Shown here one piece after another: positions 7,523 through 15,686 of a DNA stretch of 64,000 nucleotides (its first letter is position 1; each line of letters opens with the position of its first letter). A program made the translations under genes and the position numbers. This DNA comes from JAVVVD01 sp036652795 (GTDB lineage Bacteria > Bacillota > Clostridia > Christensenellales > CAG-138). The notes below the pieces were generated by a model that saw nothing but the letters and a program-made list of their open reading frames with translations, was not told where the DNA came from and ran no database searches. The stretch is from positions 1 through 64,000 of the forward strand of contig JAVVVD010000004.1 of assembly GCA_036652795.1 (NCBI GenBank), given 5' to 3'.

Positions 7523-8212
7523 TTACAGCACAACCACTTCATATACCGTCAACACCGCACCATTTACCTTAAACCTTACGTCAAAGCCTGCAAATTCAAA
7601 CCCATATGGCATATCAGGATCGTTCTGATAGGCGGGACGCGGATCCTGCTTTAGCGATGCGATCAGCGCCTCCTGCTTATCTAGCGGTATCAAACGCAGC
7701 CATTTATCGTCAAATACCACCTCCAGCGCGCGCTCACAGCAATCGCCGGCAAACCCGTTCACAGCGTCCGGATGGCTATCCGTAAACGAGAGATACGGTT
7801 TAATATCATATATCGGCGTGCCATCCATCAGGTCCGCTCCGGAAATGTGCAACACTGTGCCAAGATTGCCGCGCGGTTCCATACCCTCAAGGCGTACTGA
7901 GGAGAGTCCGATTGAGTTGGGTCTAAACGGAGAGCGAGTCGCAAATACGCCCATCCGCATTTTTCCACCCAACCTTGGCGGCTTTACCATTGGCGACCAT
8001 GTATCGCGCGCGGTCTGCGAAAATCCCCAAATCAACCATATGTACGAAAACCCATCCAAGCCGCGCAGCGCGTTTATGTCGCGGTATTCAGGTTCAAATA
8101 TGATAATTGCCTTTTGCATTTCAACAAGGCAGCTCTGGCGCGGTATGCCAAACTTAGTTGTGAAATCGCTGCGTATCCGTGCGATCACATGTAACGGCGC
8201 ATTTTCGTTCAT
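7523..8212 (-). CDS. trmO: tRNA (adenine(37)-N6)-methyltransferase TrmO
   Basis: This 229-residue TsaA/YaeB family protein uses S-adenosylmethionine to methylate N6 of t6A37 in threonine tRNAs. Conserved stretches are FGIPRQSCLVEMQKAIIIF, the LDGFSYIWLIWGFSQ strand and FATRSPFRPNSIGLSSVRL, which forms much of the SAM-binding beta-barrel. DLMDGTPIYDIKPYL follows, then a C-terminal domain. The length fits the family (about 230-240). The gene lies next to tRNA-Thr(GGU), a known type of TrmO substrate; this may be coincidence. Confidence 0.9.
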   Translation of the reverse strand: MNENAPLHVIARIRSDFTTKFGIPRQSCLVEMQKAIIIFEPEYRDINALRGLDGFSYIWLIWGFSQTARDTWSPMVKPPRLGGKMRMGVFATRSPFRPNSIGLSSVRLEGMEPRGNLGTVLHISGADLMDGTPIYDIKPYLSFTDSHPDAVNGFAGDCCERALEVVFDDKWLRLIPLDKQEALIASLKQDPRPAYQNDPDMPYGFEFAGFDVRFKVNGAVLTVYEVVVL

Positions 8213-8367
8213 TGTTACCCCTGCTTGCCCATGGAATTTAAATGCCGAATATGGTGCGGCTTTTTAAAATCGGCTATCGCAAAATTATATCACAACATAC
8301 ACGTGCGTTCTATGCCCGCAACGGATATTGGCAGCATAAACTCAGCCCATTTCCCCGCCAAAAGAAT

Positions 8368-8403
8368 AAAAAATGACCCATATCCTAATACGAGTCACTT
8401 TTT
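8368..8403 (-). terminator. Rho-independent terminator of tRNA-Thr
   Basis: On the minus strand AAAGTGAC and GTCATTTTTT form a stem with one G-T pair directly downstream of the tRNA CCA end, followed by a T-rich run. Confidence 0.65.
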
Positions 8404-8404
8404 A

Positions 8405-8480
8405 TGGAGCTGATACCCGGATTCGGACCGGGGACCTCGTCATTACCAATGACGCGCTCTACCAACTGAGCTATATCAGC
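8405..8480 (-). tRNA. tRNA-Thr (anticodon GGT)
   Basis: A full cloverleaf can be drawn: acceptor GCTGATA pairing with TATCAGC, a D-arm with AGCTCAGTTGGTAGAGC, anticodon stem CGTCA/TGACG with loop TTGGTAA (anticodon GGT), a T-arm with GGTCCGAATCC and an encoded CCA end. It is read by the TATAAT promoter at 8590-8618 after a leader that contains a decayed tRNA copy. Confidence 0.95.
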
Positions 8481-8511
8481 ATTATGCATTTTTCAAATTT
8501 CCGAACATATT

Positions 8512-8550
8512 ATTACCGATGATGCGCTCTGCCAACTGAGCTATTTAGCA
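8512..8550 (-). pseudogene. Decayed 5' half of a threonine tRNA
   Basis: The minus strand reads GCTAAATAGCTCAGTTGGCA then GAGCGCATCATCGGTAAT. This matches the first half of the adjacent tRNA-Thr through the D-arm and anticodon loop, with few changes. The 3' side of the anticodon stem no longer pairs and no T-arm or acceptor partner is recognisable, so it cannot fold as a tRNA. It sits between the strong promoter and the intact tRNA and is probably the relic of a tandem duplication. Confidence 0.75.
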
Positions 8551-8589
8551 TATTATCGATATAATAAATACTATTGCGAACCGATGAAT

Positions 8590-8618
8590 ATTATAGCCAA
8601 TAAATACGCTTAATGCAA
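8590..8618 (-). promoter_or_regulatory. Promoter of the tRNA-Thr transcript
   Basis: Read on the minus strand, TTGCAT (8613-8618), a 17-base spacer and a perfect TATAAT (8590-8595). Transcription would start near 8583, about 100 bases before tRNA-Thr. Confidence 0.75.
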
Positions 8619-8650
8619 GGTCTTTTTCAAAAAAGCCAAAATAGTGCCGC

Positions 8651-9118
8651 TTACTTATTGTCGTGTTTGCAGGCGCTGTCCCATTTGACACAATCCCGCA
8701 TCACTGTAAGCTCAGCATATTCGCCACCGCGCATCAGCTTTGTAGCTGTTTGTGTAAAGCCAAACGGCAGATACATCGCAACCTCATCAGCCAATACCTG
8801 CGTAGCTATAACGTCACCGCCAAGCTGCTGCGCCTTGTACAGCATCGTACGCAATACAAGGTCGTCATATGGCAAACCGCGAAAATCCGGCATCACGGCT
8901 ATTCGGTCAAGCCGCGTCAACTCGCCATCCGGATACAGCCGTCCCGCGGCGATCGGAGTGTCCGCTTCGTCAGAAACGTACAGATGTGCAGCTATGCCAT
9001 CGAACCAATCGAATTCCTCTTGCTCGGCTATACCGCGTTCTTGCACGAATACCGCTTCCCGCACAGCGCGGGCATATTCGAATTTATTGAGCCCTAAGCT
9101 CCATATCGCTTTAAACAT
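8651..9118 (-). CDS. GNAT family N-acetyltransferase
   Basis: This 155-residue acetyl-CoA-dependent acyltransferase resembles the ElaA/YjcF group. The N-terminal half has EYARAVREAVFVQERGI followed by EQEEFDWFD, a signature shared by that group. The central strand is IAAGRLYPDGELTRLDRIAVM, and the acetyl-CoA pyrophosphate loop reads PDFRGLPYDD, a variant of R/Q-x-x-G-x-G/A. The substrate is unknown. The start at 9118 has only a weak ribosome binding site. It is divergent from the DUF1292 gene. Confidence 0.8.
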   Translation of the reverse strand: MFKAIWSLGLNKFEYARAVREAVFVQERGIAEQEEFDWFDGIAAHLYVSDEADTPIAAGRLYPDGELTRLDRIAVMPDFRGLPYDDLVLRTMLYKAQQLGGDVIATQVLADEVAMYLPFGFTQTATKLMRGGEYAELTVMRDCVKWDSACKHDNK

Positions 9119-9169
9119 AAGAATATCTTACCGCGCTTTGAGAATAATGTAAACAGCATATTATAGCTA

Positions 9170-9198
9170 TTGCCTGTAAGGTCGGTATGCTGTAAAAT
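9170..9198 (+). promoter_or_regulatory. Promoter of the DUF1292 gene
   Basis: TTGCCT (9170-9175), a 17-base spacer and TAAAAT (9193-9198), about 35 bases before the start codon. Confidence 0.55.
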
Positions 9199-9234
9199 AT
9201 CAATTGTAAAGTATGCTGTGAAAGGCGGTCCAAA

Positions 9235-9609
9235 ATGGAAGAAGAAAGAGATTTTGTTGTGTTTACCGATGATGACGGTAACGAGTTTGAGCTGGATGTC
9301 ATAGATTACTTCGATTATGAGGATCAGGAATACGCCGTGCTCATGGATCTGTCTGAGCTTGATGAAGGTGAAGACGATGCGTGCACCTGTGAAGACGAGC
9401 AGGATGTGTATATCATGAAAATAGTTGTGGATGGCGATTCCGAAGAATTCTTGCCTGCCGACGACGACAAGATGGAGGCACTCGCTGCAATCGTTGAGAA
9501 GCGTCTTGCCGAATGTGATTGCGATTGCGATTGCGATTGCGACGATGAGTGCGAAGGCACTTGTTCGTGCGATGGCGGTTGCGAATGTGGTTGTCACGAG
9601 GAAAAATAA
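9235..9609 (+). CDS. DUF1292 protein with an extreme cysteine/aspartate-rich tail
   Basis: Residues 1-90 form a DUF1292 (YrzB-like) domain: acidic, with FVVFTDDDGNEFELDVIDYF and YEDQEYAVLMDL strands. Its function in Firmicutes is unknown. The last 30 residues are unlike the family: five C-D alternations followed by ECEGTCSCDGGCECGCH, giving 11 Cys in 28 residues plus two more near residue 50. The coding DNA is a short GATTGC hexamer array that may have expanded by slippage. Thiol spacing resembles metal-thiolate sequences, so metal binding is an inference. RBS AAAGGCGG precedes the ATG at 9235. A bidirectional terminator follows, so it is monocistronic. Confidence 0.85.
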   Translation: MEEERDFVVFTDDDGNEFELDVIDYFDYEDQEYAVLMDLSELDEGEDDACTCEDEQDVYIMKIVVDGDSEEFLPADDDKMEALAAIVEKRLAECDCDCDCDCDDECEGTCSCDGGCECGCHEEK

Positions 9610-9638
9610 TTCATTTTCAGCGCAACATCATAAACCTC

Positions 9639-9664
9639 AAAAAAGGGCGACAGTTCGCCCTTTT
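9639..9664. terminator. Terminator after the DUF1292 gene
   Basis: GGGCGA and TCGCCC form a short GC stem with A-run before and T-run after, so it could work on both strands. Confidence 0.75.
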
Positions 9665-9702
9665 GGAGTTTAAATCAAAAAGTGAAAGGTGGTTTCAGGG
9701 TA

Positions 9703-10491
9703 GTGGAATCATATACTCAGTTTCATGCGAGCGATTTTCGCCGCATAGGTCGTGATAAGCTGCAAGGGCATTGGGGAGTGTCCCTTGCGGTAACATTGAT
9801 TGCAGGTATAATGGGCGCATTTGGCGGCAGCGGAGGCTCAAGCGTTTCCTCAGGCTCGTCCGTTTCATCGTCAGTTGTTGGCTCCTCAGCGATTGATGGG
9901 GCTGCAAGCGCTCCTGCGCTTGATGGAATGCTCTCGGGCGCGGATACGATCGTTGACCAGCTTACGCAAAATCCGTTCATTGTATCCATGCTTGTCAGCT
10001 TTGTTACAATAGGTATCATCATAGGTATAGCGCTTGCGCTTATCGGCGCACCTACGCTGCTTGGCCATTGCAGCTATTATACCCAGCTTTGCAGCAATCA
10101 GTCACCAAGGTTTCAGGTGCTTTTTTCCCGCTTCCGTATATTTTGGAAATCTGTGGGGCTTAAACTGTTCATGGGATTGTTCGTATTCCTATGGGCTCTA
10201 CTGTTGTTTGTTCCCGGCATAGTCGCCGCGTACCGCTATACCATGGCTCCTTACCTTATGGCACAAAACCCCGAGCTTGGCATACGTGAAGCGGTAAATA
10301 TGAGCAAATCGCTTATGGCTGGCCACAAGGGCAGGCTGTTTTGCCTGCACATCAGCTTCGCAGGATGGATCATACTTAGCATATTCACTTTCGGCATCGG
10401 TCTTTTATGGCTTAATCCGTACAGGTATGCCTCCGAAGCCGCTTTCTACCTTGACCGCAGCGGCCAGGGTATCCCCCTCAATGCTGCGTAA
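9703..10491 (+). CDS. DUF975 family integral membrane protein
   Basis: This protein of about 262 residues starts with the DUF975 signature (FRRIGRDKLQGHWGVSLAVTLI, a charged helix leading into membrane helix 1). A Ser/Gly-rich loop of about 60 residues follows, then four or more further hydrophobic segments. The family loop YRYTMAPYLMAQNPELGI, then EAVNMSKSLMAGHKGRLF, is conserved. Function is unknown; it is a polytopic cytoplasmic-membrane protein. The GTG at 9703 was chosen because AAAGGTGG lies ten bases before it; the frame is open to a GTG at 9682, which would lie upstream of that site. The low-complexity Ser/Gly/Val insert (about residues 38-70) is longer than usual. Confidence 0.8.
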   Translation: MESYTQFHASDFRRIGRDKLQGHWGVSLAVTLIAGIMGAFGGSGGSSVSSGSSVSSSVVGSSAIDGAASAPALDGMLSGADTIVDQLTQNPFIVSMLVSFVTIGIIIGIALALIGAPTLLGHCSYYTQLCSNQSPRFQVLFSRFRIFWKSVGLKLFMGLFVFLWALLLFVPGIVAAYRYTMAPYLMAQNPELGIREAVNMSKSLMAGHKGRLFCLHISFAGWIILSIFTFGIGLLWLNPYRYASEAAFYLDRSGQGIPLNAA

Positions 10492-10500
10492 CATTGACCG

Positions 10501-10537
10501 GGCAGGCCGCGCAAGCATGCTGCGGCTTGCCTTTTTT
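10501..10537 (+). terminator. Terminator after the DUF975 gene
   Basis: GGCAGGCCGC and GCGGCTTGCC form a stem with one mismatch, followed by six T. The next gene's AGGAGGG begins just after it. Confidence 0.7.
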
Positions 10538-10551
10538 CAGGAGGGATAATA

Positions 10552-12303
10552 TTGGATCTTTCAATTCAGATGCGCAGTATAGATCTGCTCGTCAAGCTTG
10601 CACGGCATGACATTGCGGATATTCCCGCCTATGGCTATACCCTGCAAAAGCCGCCAACTCCAAGAGCTATCAACCCCAAGCCGCTGCCGCGAAGTACGCC
10701 GGAAGCGCAAGGCGTAAGCTCCACGGCTGTGGAACGGTTATTTAGTGAGCTTGAAAGTTCATCCGCGCTTGCGCCGCACTGCCTTATGCTGCTGCGTCAC
10801 GGCAAGGTAATAGCCGAGGGCGGTTTTGCTCCATACCGCACGGATATGCCGCACATGCTCTATTCCATGAGCAAAAGCATTACGGGCACAGCCATAGGTA
10901 TGGCTATAGACGAAGGACTTATGTCGCTTGAGGATAAACTTATAGACATATTCAGCGACGTTACTGGTGCAATCGCCTCAAAAACCCTCAAAAACCTTAC
11001 AATACGGCATCTGCTCACGATGAGCACCGGCAGCCGCTTCAACGAGATTGGCTCCATGCTGGAGGCCAACTGGGCAAGGATGTTTATGGAAACCCTTCCC
11101 AAGTTCGATGCCGGTACGGCATTTGATTATAATTCAATGAACACCTATATGCTGGCGGCTGCGCTGGTACGCAAAAGCGGCAAGAGTCTTGTGAATTACC
11201 TTAAGCCTCGCCTGTTCGATCCGCTTCACATAGAAGAATACACCTGGGAGACCTGTCCGCGCGGCATAGAAAAGGGCGGGTGGGGTCTTTCACTTAAAAT
11301 AGAGGACGCTGCAAAAATAGGCCAACTCTACCTGCAAAACGGGGAATGGGATGGCAAGCAGCTCGTTAGCCGTGAATGGGTGAAGGAAGCAATCCGATCT
11401 CAAATAGCCACACCCTGCGGTGAATGCAAGGATGGCTATGGCTATCAGATATGGCTAAACGGCAAAGACGCATATCAGTTCAACGGCGCGTTCGGCCAGT
11501 ATGTTATTGTGATGCCACGCTACGATGCGGTGATCGCATTGTTTTCCGGCAGTGCAAAATTATTTGCCGAGGGTACGCTTAATTCGCTTGTGCGTGCATG
11601 CTTTTTCAGCGCGGGGGATGCGCTTGCTCCCAACCCATCGGCCCTTGCATCGCTTGAACGCAAGCTGGCCATGCTGCGCCATCCATCGGGCTTTGCACAC
11701 AATAATCTGGAGGCTGACAGCAAAGAGTTTCTGCATATATGCGATCTGCTTTGCGGGCGCGAATACCGGCTTAGCAACAACACCGGCGGGCTTTTCCCGC
11801 TCGGGCTACAGGCAGTGCACGGCAATTATACCCCCGGCGCCGATCTGCTGCGATTTGAAATAACGCAACACGGCCTTACCCTCACCATGTATGAGGGGAC
11901 GCAGCGAAATACCATAACCGTGCGCCAGGACGGCTCATATGTTGAGCAAACGGTCTGCATGCACGGCGAACAGCAATGCGTAGCCACACGCGGCGAATGG
12001 CGGCTCACAGCGGCAGGCATACAGCTTGCCATATTTGCCTCATTCATAGAAACGCCCAATACCCGCGTGATCTTCCTGGAGCTTAAAAACGAAAAGCTAA
12101 GCGTAACCTTTTATGAATATCCGGCGTTGGATGCGTGCGTGGAAATGTTGTTTGAGCTTGTCGGTTATTCCAAGGCAGCCTTCTTCCGCCGCCTAACACC
12201 CGCACTGCAAAACATCCCAACTTTCAGCGGCGAAAAGTTCAGCGATGTGCTGCGCCGCTTCACAATTCCCGCAGCCCTGGGAAGTCTAATTAAAAGAAAC
12301 TGA
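10552..12303 (+). CDS. Serine hydrolase of the beta-lactamase/class C fold
   Basis: This 583-residue protein has a penicillin-binding/beta-lactamase-like domain at about residues 45-375. The catalytic S-x-x-K is S105-M-S-K108 in HMLYSMSKSITG, and a tyrosine motif lies at FDYNSMNTYML (Y193). The last 200 residues are a separate, mostly beta domain of unknown role. No signal peptide is visible, so it is probably cytoplasmic, which argues against peptidoglycan cross-linking and for an esterase or peptidase. The TTG start at 10552 is supported by AGGAGGG. It ends 21 bases before glmS and may be co-transcribed with it. Confidence 0.8.
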   Translation: MDLSIQMRSIDLLVKLARHDIADIPAYGYTLQKPPTPRAINPKPLPRSTPEAQGVSSTAVERLFSELESSSALAPHCLMLLRHGKVIAEGGFAPYRTDMPHMLYSMSKSITGTAIGMAIDEGLMSLEDKLIDIFSDVTGAIASKTLKNLTIRHLLTMSTGSRFNEIGSMLEANWARMFMETLPKFDAGTAFDYNSMNTYMLAAALVRKSGKSLVNYLKPRLFDPLHIEEYTWETCPRGIEKGGWGLSLKIEDAAKIGQLYLQNGEWDGKQLVSREWVKEAIRSQIATPCGECKDGYGYQIWLNGKDAYQFNGAFGQYVIVMPRYDAVIALFSGSAKLFAEGTLNSLVRACFFSAGDALAPNPSALASLERKLAMLRHPSGFAHNNLEADSKEFLHICDLLCGREYRLSNNTGGLFPLGLQAVHGNYTPGADLLRFEITQHGLTLTMYEGTQRNTITVRQDGSYVEQTVCMHGEQQCVATRGEWRLTAAGIQLAIFASFIETPNTRVIFLELKNEKLSVTFYEYPALDACVEMLFELVGYSKAAFFRRLTPALQNIPTFSGEKFSDVLRRFTIPAALGSLIKRN

Positions 12304-12324
12304 AGCTAAGGAGAAAAATTTATC

Positions 12325-14151
12325 ATGTGTGGAATAGTTGGTTATGTTGGCGCCAACGCGGCGGCCCCGCTGCTGCTTGACGCGTTATCCAAGCTTGAGT
12401 ACCGCGGCTATGACTCCTCCGGCATTGCGCTTGTTAGCAACGATGGCCTTTTTGTTAAAAAAGCTATGGGACGGCTGCATGTGTTGGCCGATATGATAGA
12501 CGGCGGCAAAAATCTTACCCAAACCACCGGCATAGGCCATACCCGCTGGGCTACCCATGGCGAACCAAGTGACGTGAATTCGCATCCGCATATGAGCCGC
12601 AGCGGCCGTGTGGCACTCGTGCATAACGGCATAATAGAAAATTACGTTGAGCTGCGCGAGTTTCTTACGCAGCACGGATATGATTTTATATCCGATACCG
12701 ATACCGAAATCGTTGCGCAGCTGCTGGATTTCAACTATCACGGAGATCCTGTAAACGCAGTGCGCGAAACAGTAAACCTAATCACCGGCTCATATGCGCT
12801 AGCAATAGTGTTTGCTGATTATCCGCGCACCATAATAGGCGTACGCAAGGATAGCCCCATGATAGTTGGCCTTGGCGAAAATGAAAACTTTTTAGCCTCG
12901 GACATACCAGCCATACTCACCCATACCCGCGATGTTATCCGCCTTGACGAGCAGGAGCTTGCGGTGCTTGATATCGGCGGCGTTACCGTGTTCGATCGGT
13001 TTGGCAATCGCGTTGAAAAAACGGTTGAACACATAACATGGGATGCGGCGGCAGCCGAAAAGGGCGGATATCCGCACTTTATGATAAAGGAAATACTCGA
13101 ACAGCCCGTGGTCATAAAGAATACCATTGGCCCACGTATACACAAGGGATATGTCGATCTTGAGCTTACTCATCTTTCCGACGCCGACCTTGCCGCCGTA
13201 GACAGGATATACATCGTGGCTTGCGGCAGCGCATACCATGTTGGCGTTGTGGGCAAGGTCTACATCGAAAAGTATGCCCGCATACCGGTGACGGTTGAGT
13301 TGGCCAGCGAGTTTCGCTATATTAACCCCATAATAACCCCAAATACACTCACTGTAATAATAAGCCAGTCCGGCGAAACGCTGGATACCCTTTTCGCTAT
13401 GCGCGAGGCCAAGAAAATGGGATCAAAGCTGCTTTCCATAGTCAACGTTGTTGGCTCCACAATCGCTGTGGAAAGCGATGATGTTTTATACACCCATGCC
13501 GGGCCCGAGATCGCCGTAGCAACCACAAAGGCATACAGCGCACAGCTTACGGTGATATATCTTATAGCGCTCAAGCTTGGCGAGCTTAAAAATAAGCTTT
13601 CTCAAGATGAGCTCTCCAACGCAATAGCGGATCTCAACATGCTGCCCGATCTTGTAGCCGGCCTGCTGAATAAACGCGAAGAAACGCAATACCTGGCCTC
13701 GCTGTATTTCAACTGCCACGATATCTTCTTTATTGGCAGGCATCTTGATCATGCTTTGGCGCTTGAAGGCTCGCTCAAGCTTAAGGAGATATCCTATATC
13801 CATTCTGAGGCATATGCGGCAGGTGAGCTAAAACACGGCACGATATCGCTTATTGAGCAGGGTACGTTGGTGGTCGCGCTGTGCACATATGCACCGCTTA
13901 CCGAAAAAATGATAAGCAACATCCGCGAGGTGAAGGCACGCGGCGCCGTTGTTATAGCCATCGCGCAGGAAGGTACTCCGCTTGTGGAGGAGACTGCCGA
14001 CCACGTTATATATATCCCGCGCAGCAGTATGCTTACGCTGCCTTCGCTATCTATAGTTCCGCTTCAGCTGTTTGCCTATTCCGTGGCGCTGCTAAAGGGT
14101 TGTGATATAGATAAACCCCGTAATCTGGCCAAATCCGTAACAGTGGAATGA
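12325..14151 (+). CDS. glmS: Glutamine--fructose-6-phosphate aminotransferase (isomerizing)
   Basis: This 608-residue cytoplasmic enzyme makes glucosamine-6-phosphate for peptidoglycan and amino-sugar synthesis. The nucleophile is Cys2 in MCGIVGYVG, followed by the Ntn-amidotransferase domain (GHTRWATHG, HNGIIENY). Two SIS domains follow (ACGSAYHVGVVGK, ISQSGETLDT, then RHLDHALALEGSLKLKEIS). The C-terminus ends KPRNLAKSVTVE, the conserved tail that closes the active site. RBS AAGGAG precedes the ATG. Only 21 bases separate it from the upstream gene, so there is no room for a glmS ribozyme. A strong terminator follows. Confidence 0.98.
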   Translation: MCGIVGYVGANAAAPLLLDALSKLEYRGYDSSGIALVSNDGLFVKKAMGRLHVLADMIDGGKNLTQTTGIGHTRWATHGEPSDVNSHPHMSRSGRVALVHNGIIENYVELREFLTQHGYDFISDTDTEIVAQLLDFNYHGDPVNAVRETVNLITGSYALAIVFADYPRTIIGVRKDSPMIVGLGENENFLASDIPAILTHTRDVIRLDEQELAVLDIGGVTVFDRFGNRVEKTVEHITWDAAAAEKGGYPHFMIKEILEQPVVIKNTIGPRIHKGYVDLELTHLSDADLAAVDRIYIVACGSAYHVGVVGKVYIEKYARIPVTVELASEFRYINPIITPNTLTVIISQSGETLDTLFAMREAKKMGSKLLSIVNVVGSTIAVESDDVLYTHAGPEIAVATTKAYSAQLTVIYLIALKLGELKNKLSQDELSNAIADLNMLPDLVAGLLNKREETQYLASLYFNCHDIFFIGRHLDHALALEGSLKLKEISYIHSEAYAAGELKHGTISLIEQGTLVVALCTYAPLTEKMISNIREVKARGAVVIAIAQEGTPLVEETADHVIYIPRSSMLTLPSLSIVPLQLFAYSVALLKGCDIDKPRNLAKSVTVE

Positions 14152-14181
14152 TAAAACGATTTACCATAAAACGCACTTAAC

Positions 14182-14226
14182 AATAATACGGCGCGCAGGG
14201 CTATATACTCTGCGCGCCGTATTATT
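14182..14226. terminator. Strong bidirectional terminator between glmS and the FAD dehydrogenase
   Basis: A perfect 17-bp stem (AATAATACGGCGCGCAG and its complement) encloses an 11-base loop between two convergent genes. Confidence 0.85.
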
Positions 14227-14243
14227 AAATTGCTATATTAAGC

Positions 14244-15632
14244 TTATATGAGCTTTCTTCCCATTAAAACGCCCATAATTGACGCCATCATTAGTCCGCG
14301 CGTCCACCCGCTTGAATCTCCAAGGCAATACAGCCCCTGTATATTGGTATTAAAGTCGCTGTCCATCTTGATGCGGTTGCTGTAAAATTTAAGTTCAGGT
14401 GAATAGAGCAGCGTTTCTATCGATGCAAATCCGGGTACAACCTGATCCATCGCCTGTATAAAATTGATAATATTTACCATCGCACGGTACGGCATGGCCG
14501 CCGTAATATCGCCTGCCACCGCATCCGGCAACGTTGGCTTGATATTTGACTGGGCAAGCTCCTTAGGCCATGTGCGTTTGCCATCAAGTATATCTCCAAA
14601 TCGCTGCACAAGTATATGCCCCGCGCCCAGCATGTTGGTAAGCTCGCCGATCTTTTGTGCATAGGCGATAGGCTGGTTAAACGGCTGGTTGAAATTATGC
14701 GAACACAATATTGCCAGGTTTGTGTTGGGGGATTTAAGCTCCTTATAGGAATGTCCATTTACCACGGCAAGGTCGTTATCGTAATTTTCTTGGCTCACAA
14801 AGCCGCCGGGGTTCTGGCAGAAGGTGCGAACCTTGTTTTTAAACGGCTTGGGATATCCTATCAGCTTGGATTCGTACAGCACATCGTTTATCTTCTCGAT
14901 TACCTCGTTTCTCACTTCCACGCGCACGCCTATATCCACCGTGCCGGGCTGGTGCGCTATGCTATATTCCATGCAAAGCTTCTCCAGCCAGTCCGCGCCC
15001 CTGCGCCCCGTGGCAACTACGATATGCTCAGCATACACTGAAAGCTCAGCATGTCCGTCCGTAATACAAACGCCCTCGCACTTTTCGCCATCCAGCAAAA
15101 GGTTTGTGCATTCGTAGCCAAACAACAGCTCCACACCGTGTTCGGCAAGGTAATTTTGAATGGACAGATATATCTGCTGCGCTTTTTCGGTGCCCATATG
15201 GCGGATTGGGCAATCCACAAGTCTTAGTCCTGCCTGTATGGCGCGCTTGCGTATATCCCTTACCTCCTGAGTATTGTTTATTCCCTCTATGTGCGAATCC
15301 GCACCAAACTCCAGGTATATTCCGTCTGTATATTCTATTGTATTCTGTGCAAGCTCCTCGCCTATCAGCGTTGGCAGATCTCCACCCACCTCGCAGCTTA
15401 ACGACAACTTGCCGTCCGAAAATGCGCCCGCACCGGAAAATCCGGTAGTAATATGGCAATATGGCTTGCAGTTAATGCATTGCTTTGTTTTTAGCTTGGG
15501 ACAGCGCCGTTCCTCTATAGCTCTGCCCTTCTCAACTATCGTGATCTTCTTTTTACTGCCGTTTCTGAGCATTTCAAGCGCGGTGAATATTCCCGCCGGA
15601 CCCGCTCCTATGATTACAACATCCCTTTTCAT
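14244..15632 (-). CDS. FAD-dependent dehydrogenase, COG2509-like
   Basis: This 462-residue flavoprotein has an N-terminal FAD-binding Rossmann motif (DVVIIGAGPAGIFTALEM) and a cysteine-rich segment, CPKLKTKQCINCKPYCHITT. The family marker GFSGAGAFSDGKLSLS, a second dinucleotide-site strand (HIVVATGRRGADWLEKL) and a C-terminal GLYCLGDSSGWTRGLMMAS, which closes over the flavin, follow. It belongs to a widespread group of uncharacterised dehydrogenases. The four cysteines at about residues 44-58 could bind a metal or act in redox chemistry, which is inference. It is divergent from the ABC exporter, with a palindrome at 15667-15686 between them. RBS GGAGGAG precedes the ATG. Confidence 0.85.
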   Translation of the reverse strand: MKRDVVIIGAGPAGIFTALEMLRNGSKKKITIVEKGRAIEERRCPKLKTKQCINCKPYCHITTGFSGAGAFSDGKLSLSCEVGGDLPTLIGEELAQNTIEYTDGIYLEFGADSHIEGINNTQEVRDIRKRAIQAGLRLVDCPIRHMGTEKAQQIYLSIQNYLAEHGVELLFGYECTNLLLDGEKCEGVCITDGHAELSVYAEHIVVATGRRGADWLEKLCMEYSIAHQPGTVDIGVRVEVRNEVIEKINDVLYESKLIGYPKPFKNKVRTFCQNPGGFVSQENYDNDLAVVNGHSYKELKSPNTNLAILCSHNFNQPFNQPIAYAQKIGELTNMLGAGHILVQRFGDILDGKRTWPKELAQSNIKPTLPDAVAGDITAAMPYRAMVNIINFIQAMDQVVPGFASIETLLYSPELKFYSNRIKMDSDFNTNIQGLYCLGDSSGWTRGLMMASIMGVLMGRKLI

Positions 15633-15666
15633 ATGTGAACTCCTCCAGAAAATTTAATACCGTCTT

Positions 15667-15686
15667 ATAGGGTACATGTACCGTAT
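15667..15686. promoter_or_regulatory. Palindrome, candidate operator
   Basis: A perfect 12-base palindrome GGTACATGTACC (15671-15682) extends to 20 bases with one mismatched pair (ATA on the left, TAT on the right). It lies 35 bases before the FAD dehydrogenase start and 135 bases before the exporter, in the shared intergenic region. A dimeric repressor site is plausible; no regulator gene is adjacent. Confidence 0.4.

Noticed and set aside
9514..9545. GATTGC array considered as a CRISPR or regulatory repeat
   Set aside because: The units are contiguous hexamers in frame within a gene, with no spacers.
9094..9597. Long minus-strand frame rich in Ala/Ile opposite the DUF1292 gene
   Set aside because: It is the antisense of the acidic and GATTGC-repeat coding sequence, has no ribosome binding site and resembles no protein.
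12304..12324. glmS ribozyme upstream of glmS
   Set aside because: Only 21 bases separate glmS from the upstream gene, too short for the ribozyme.
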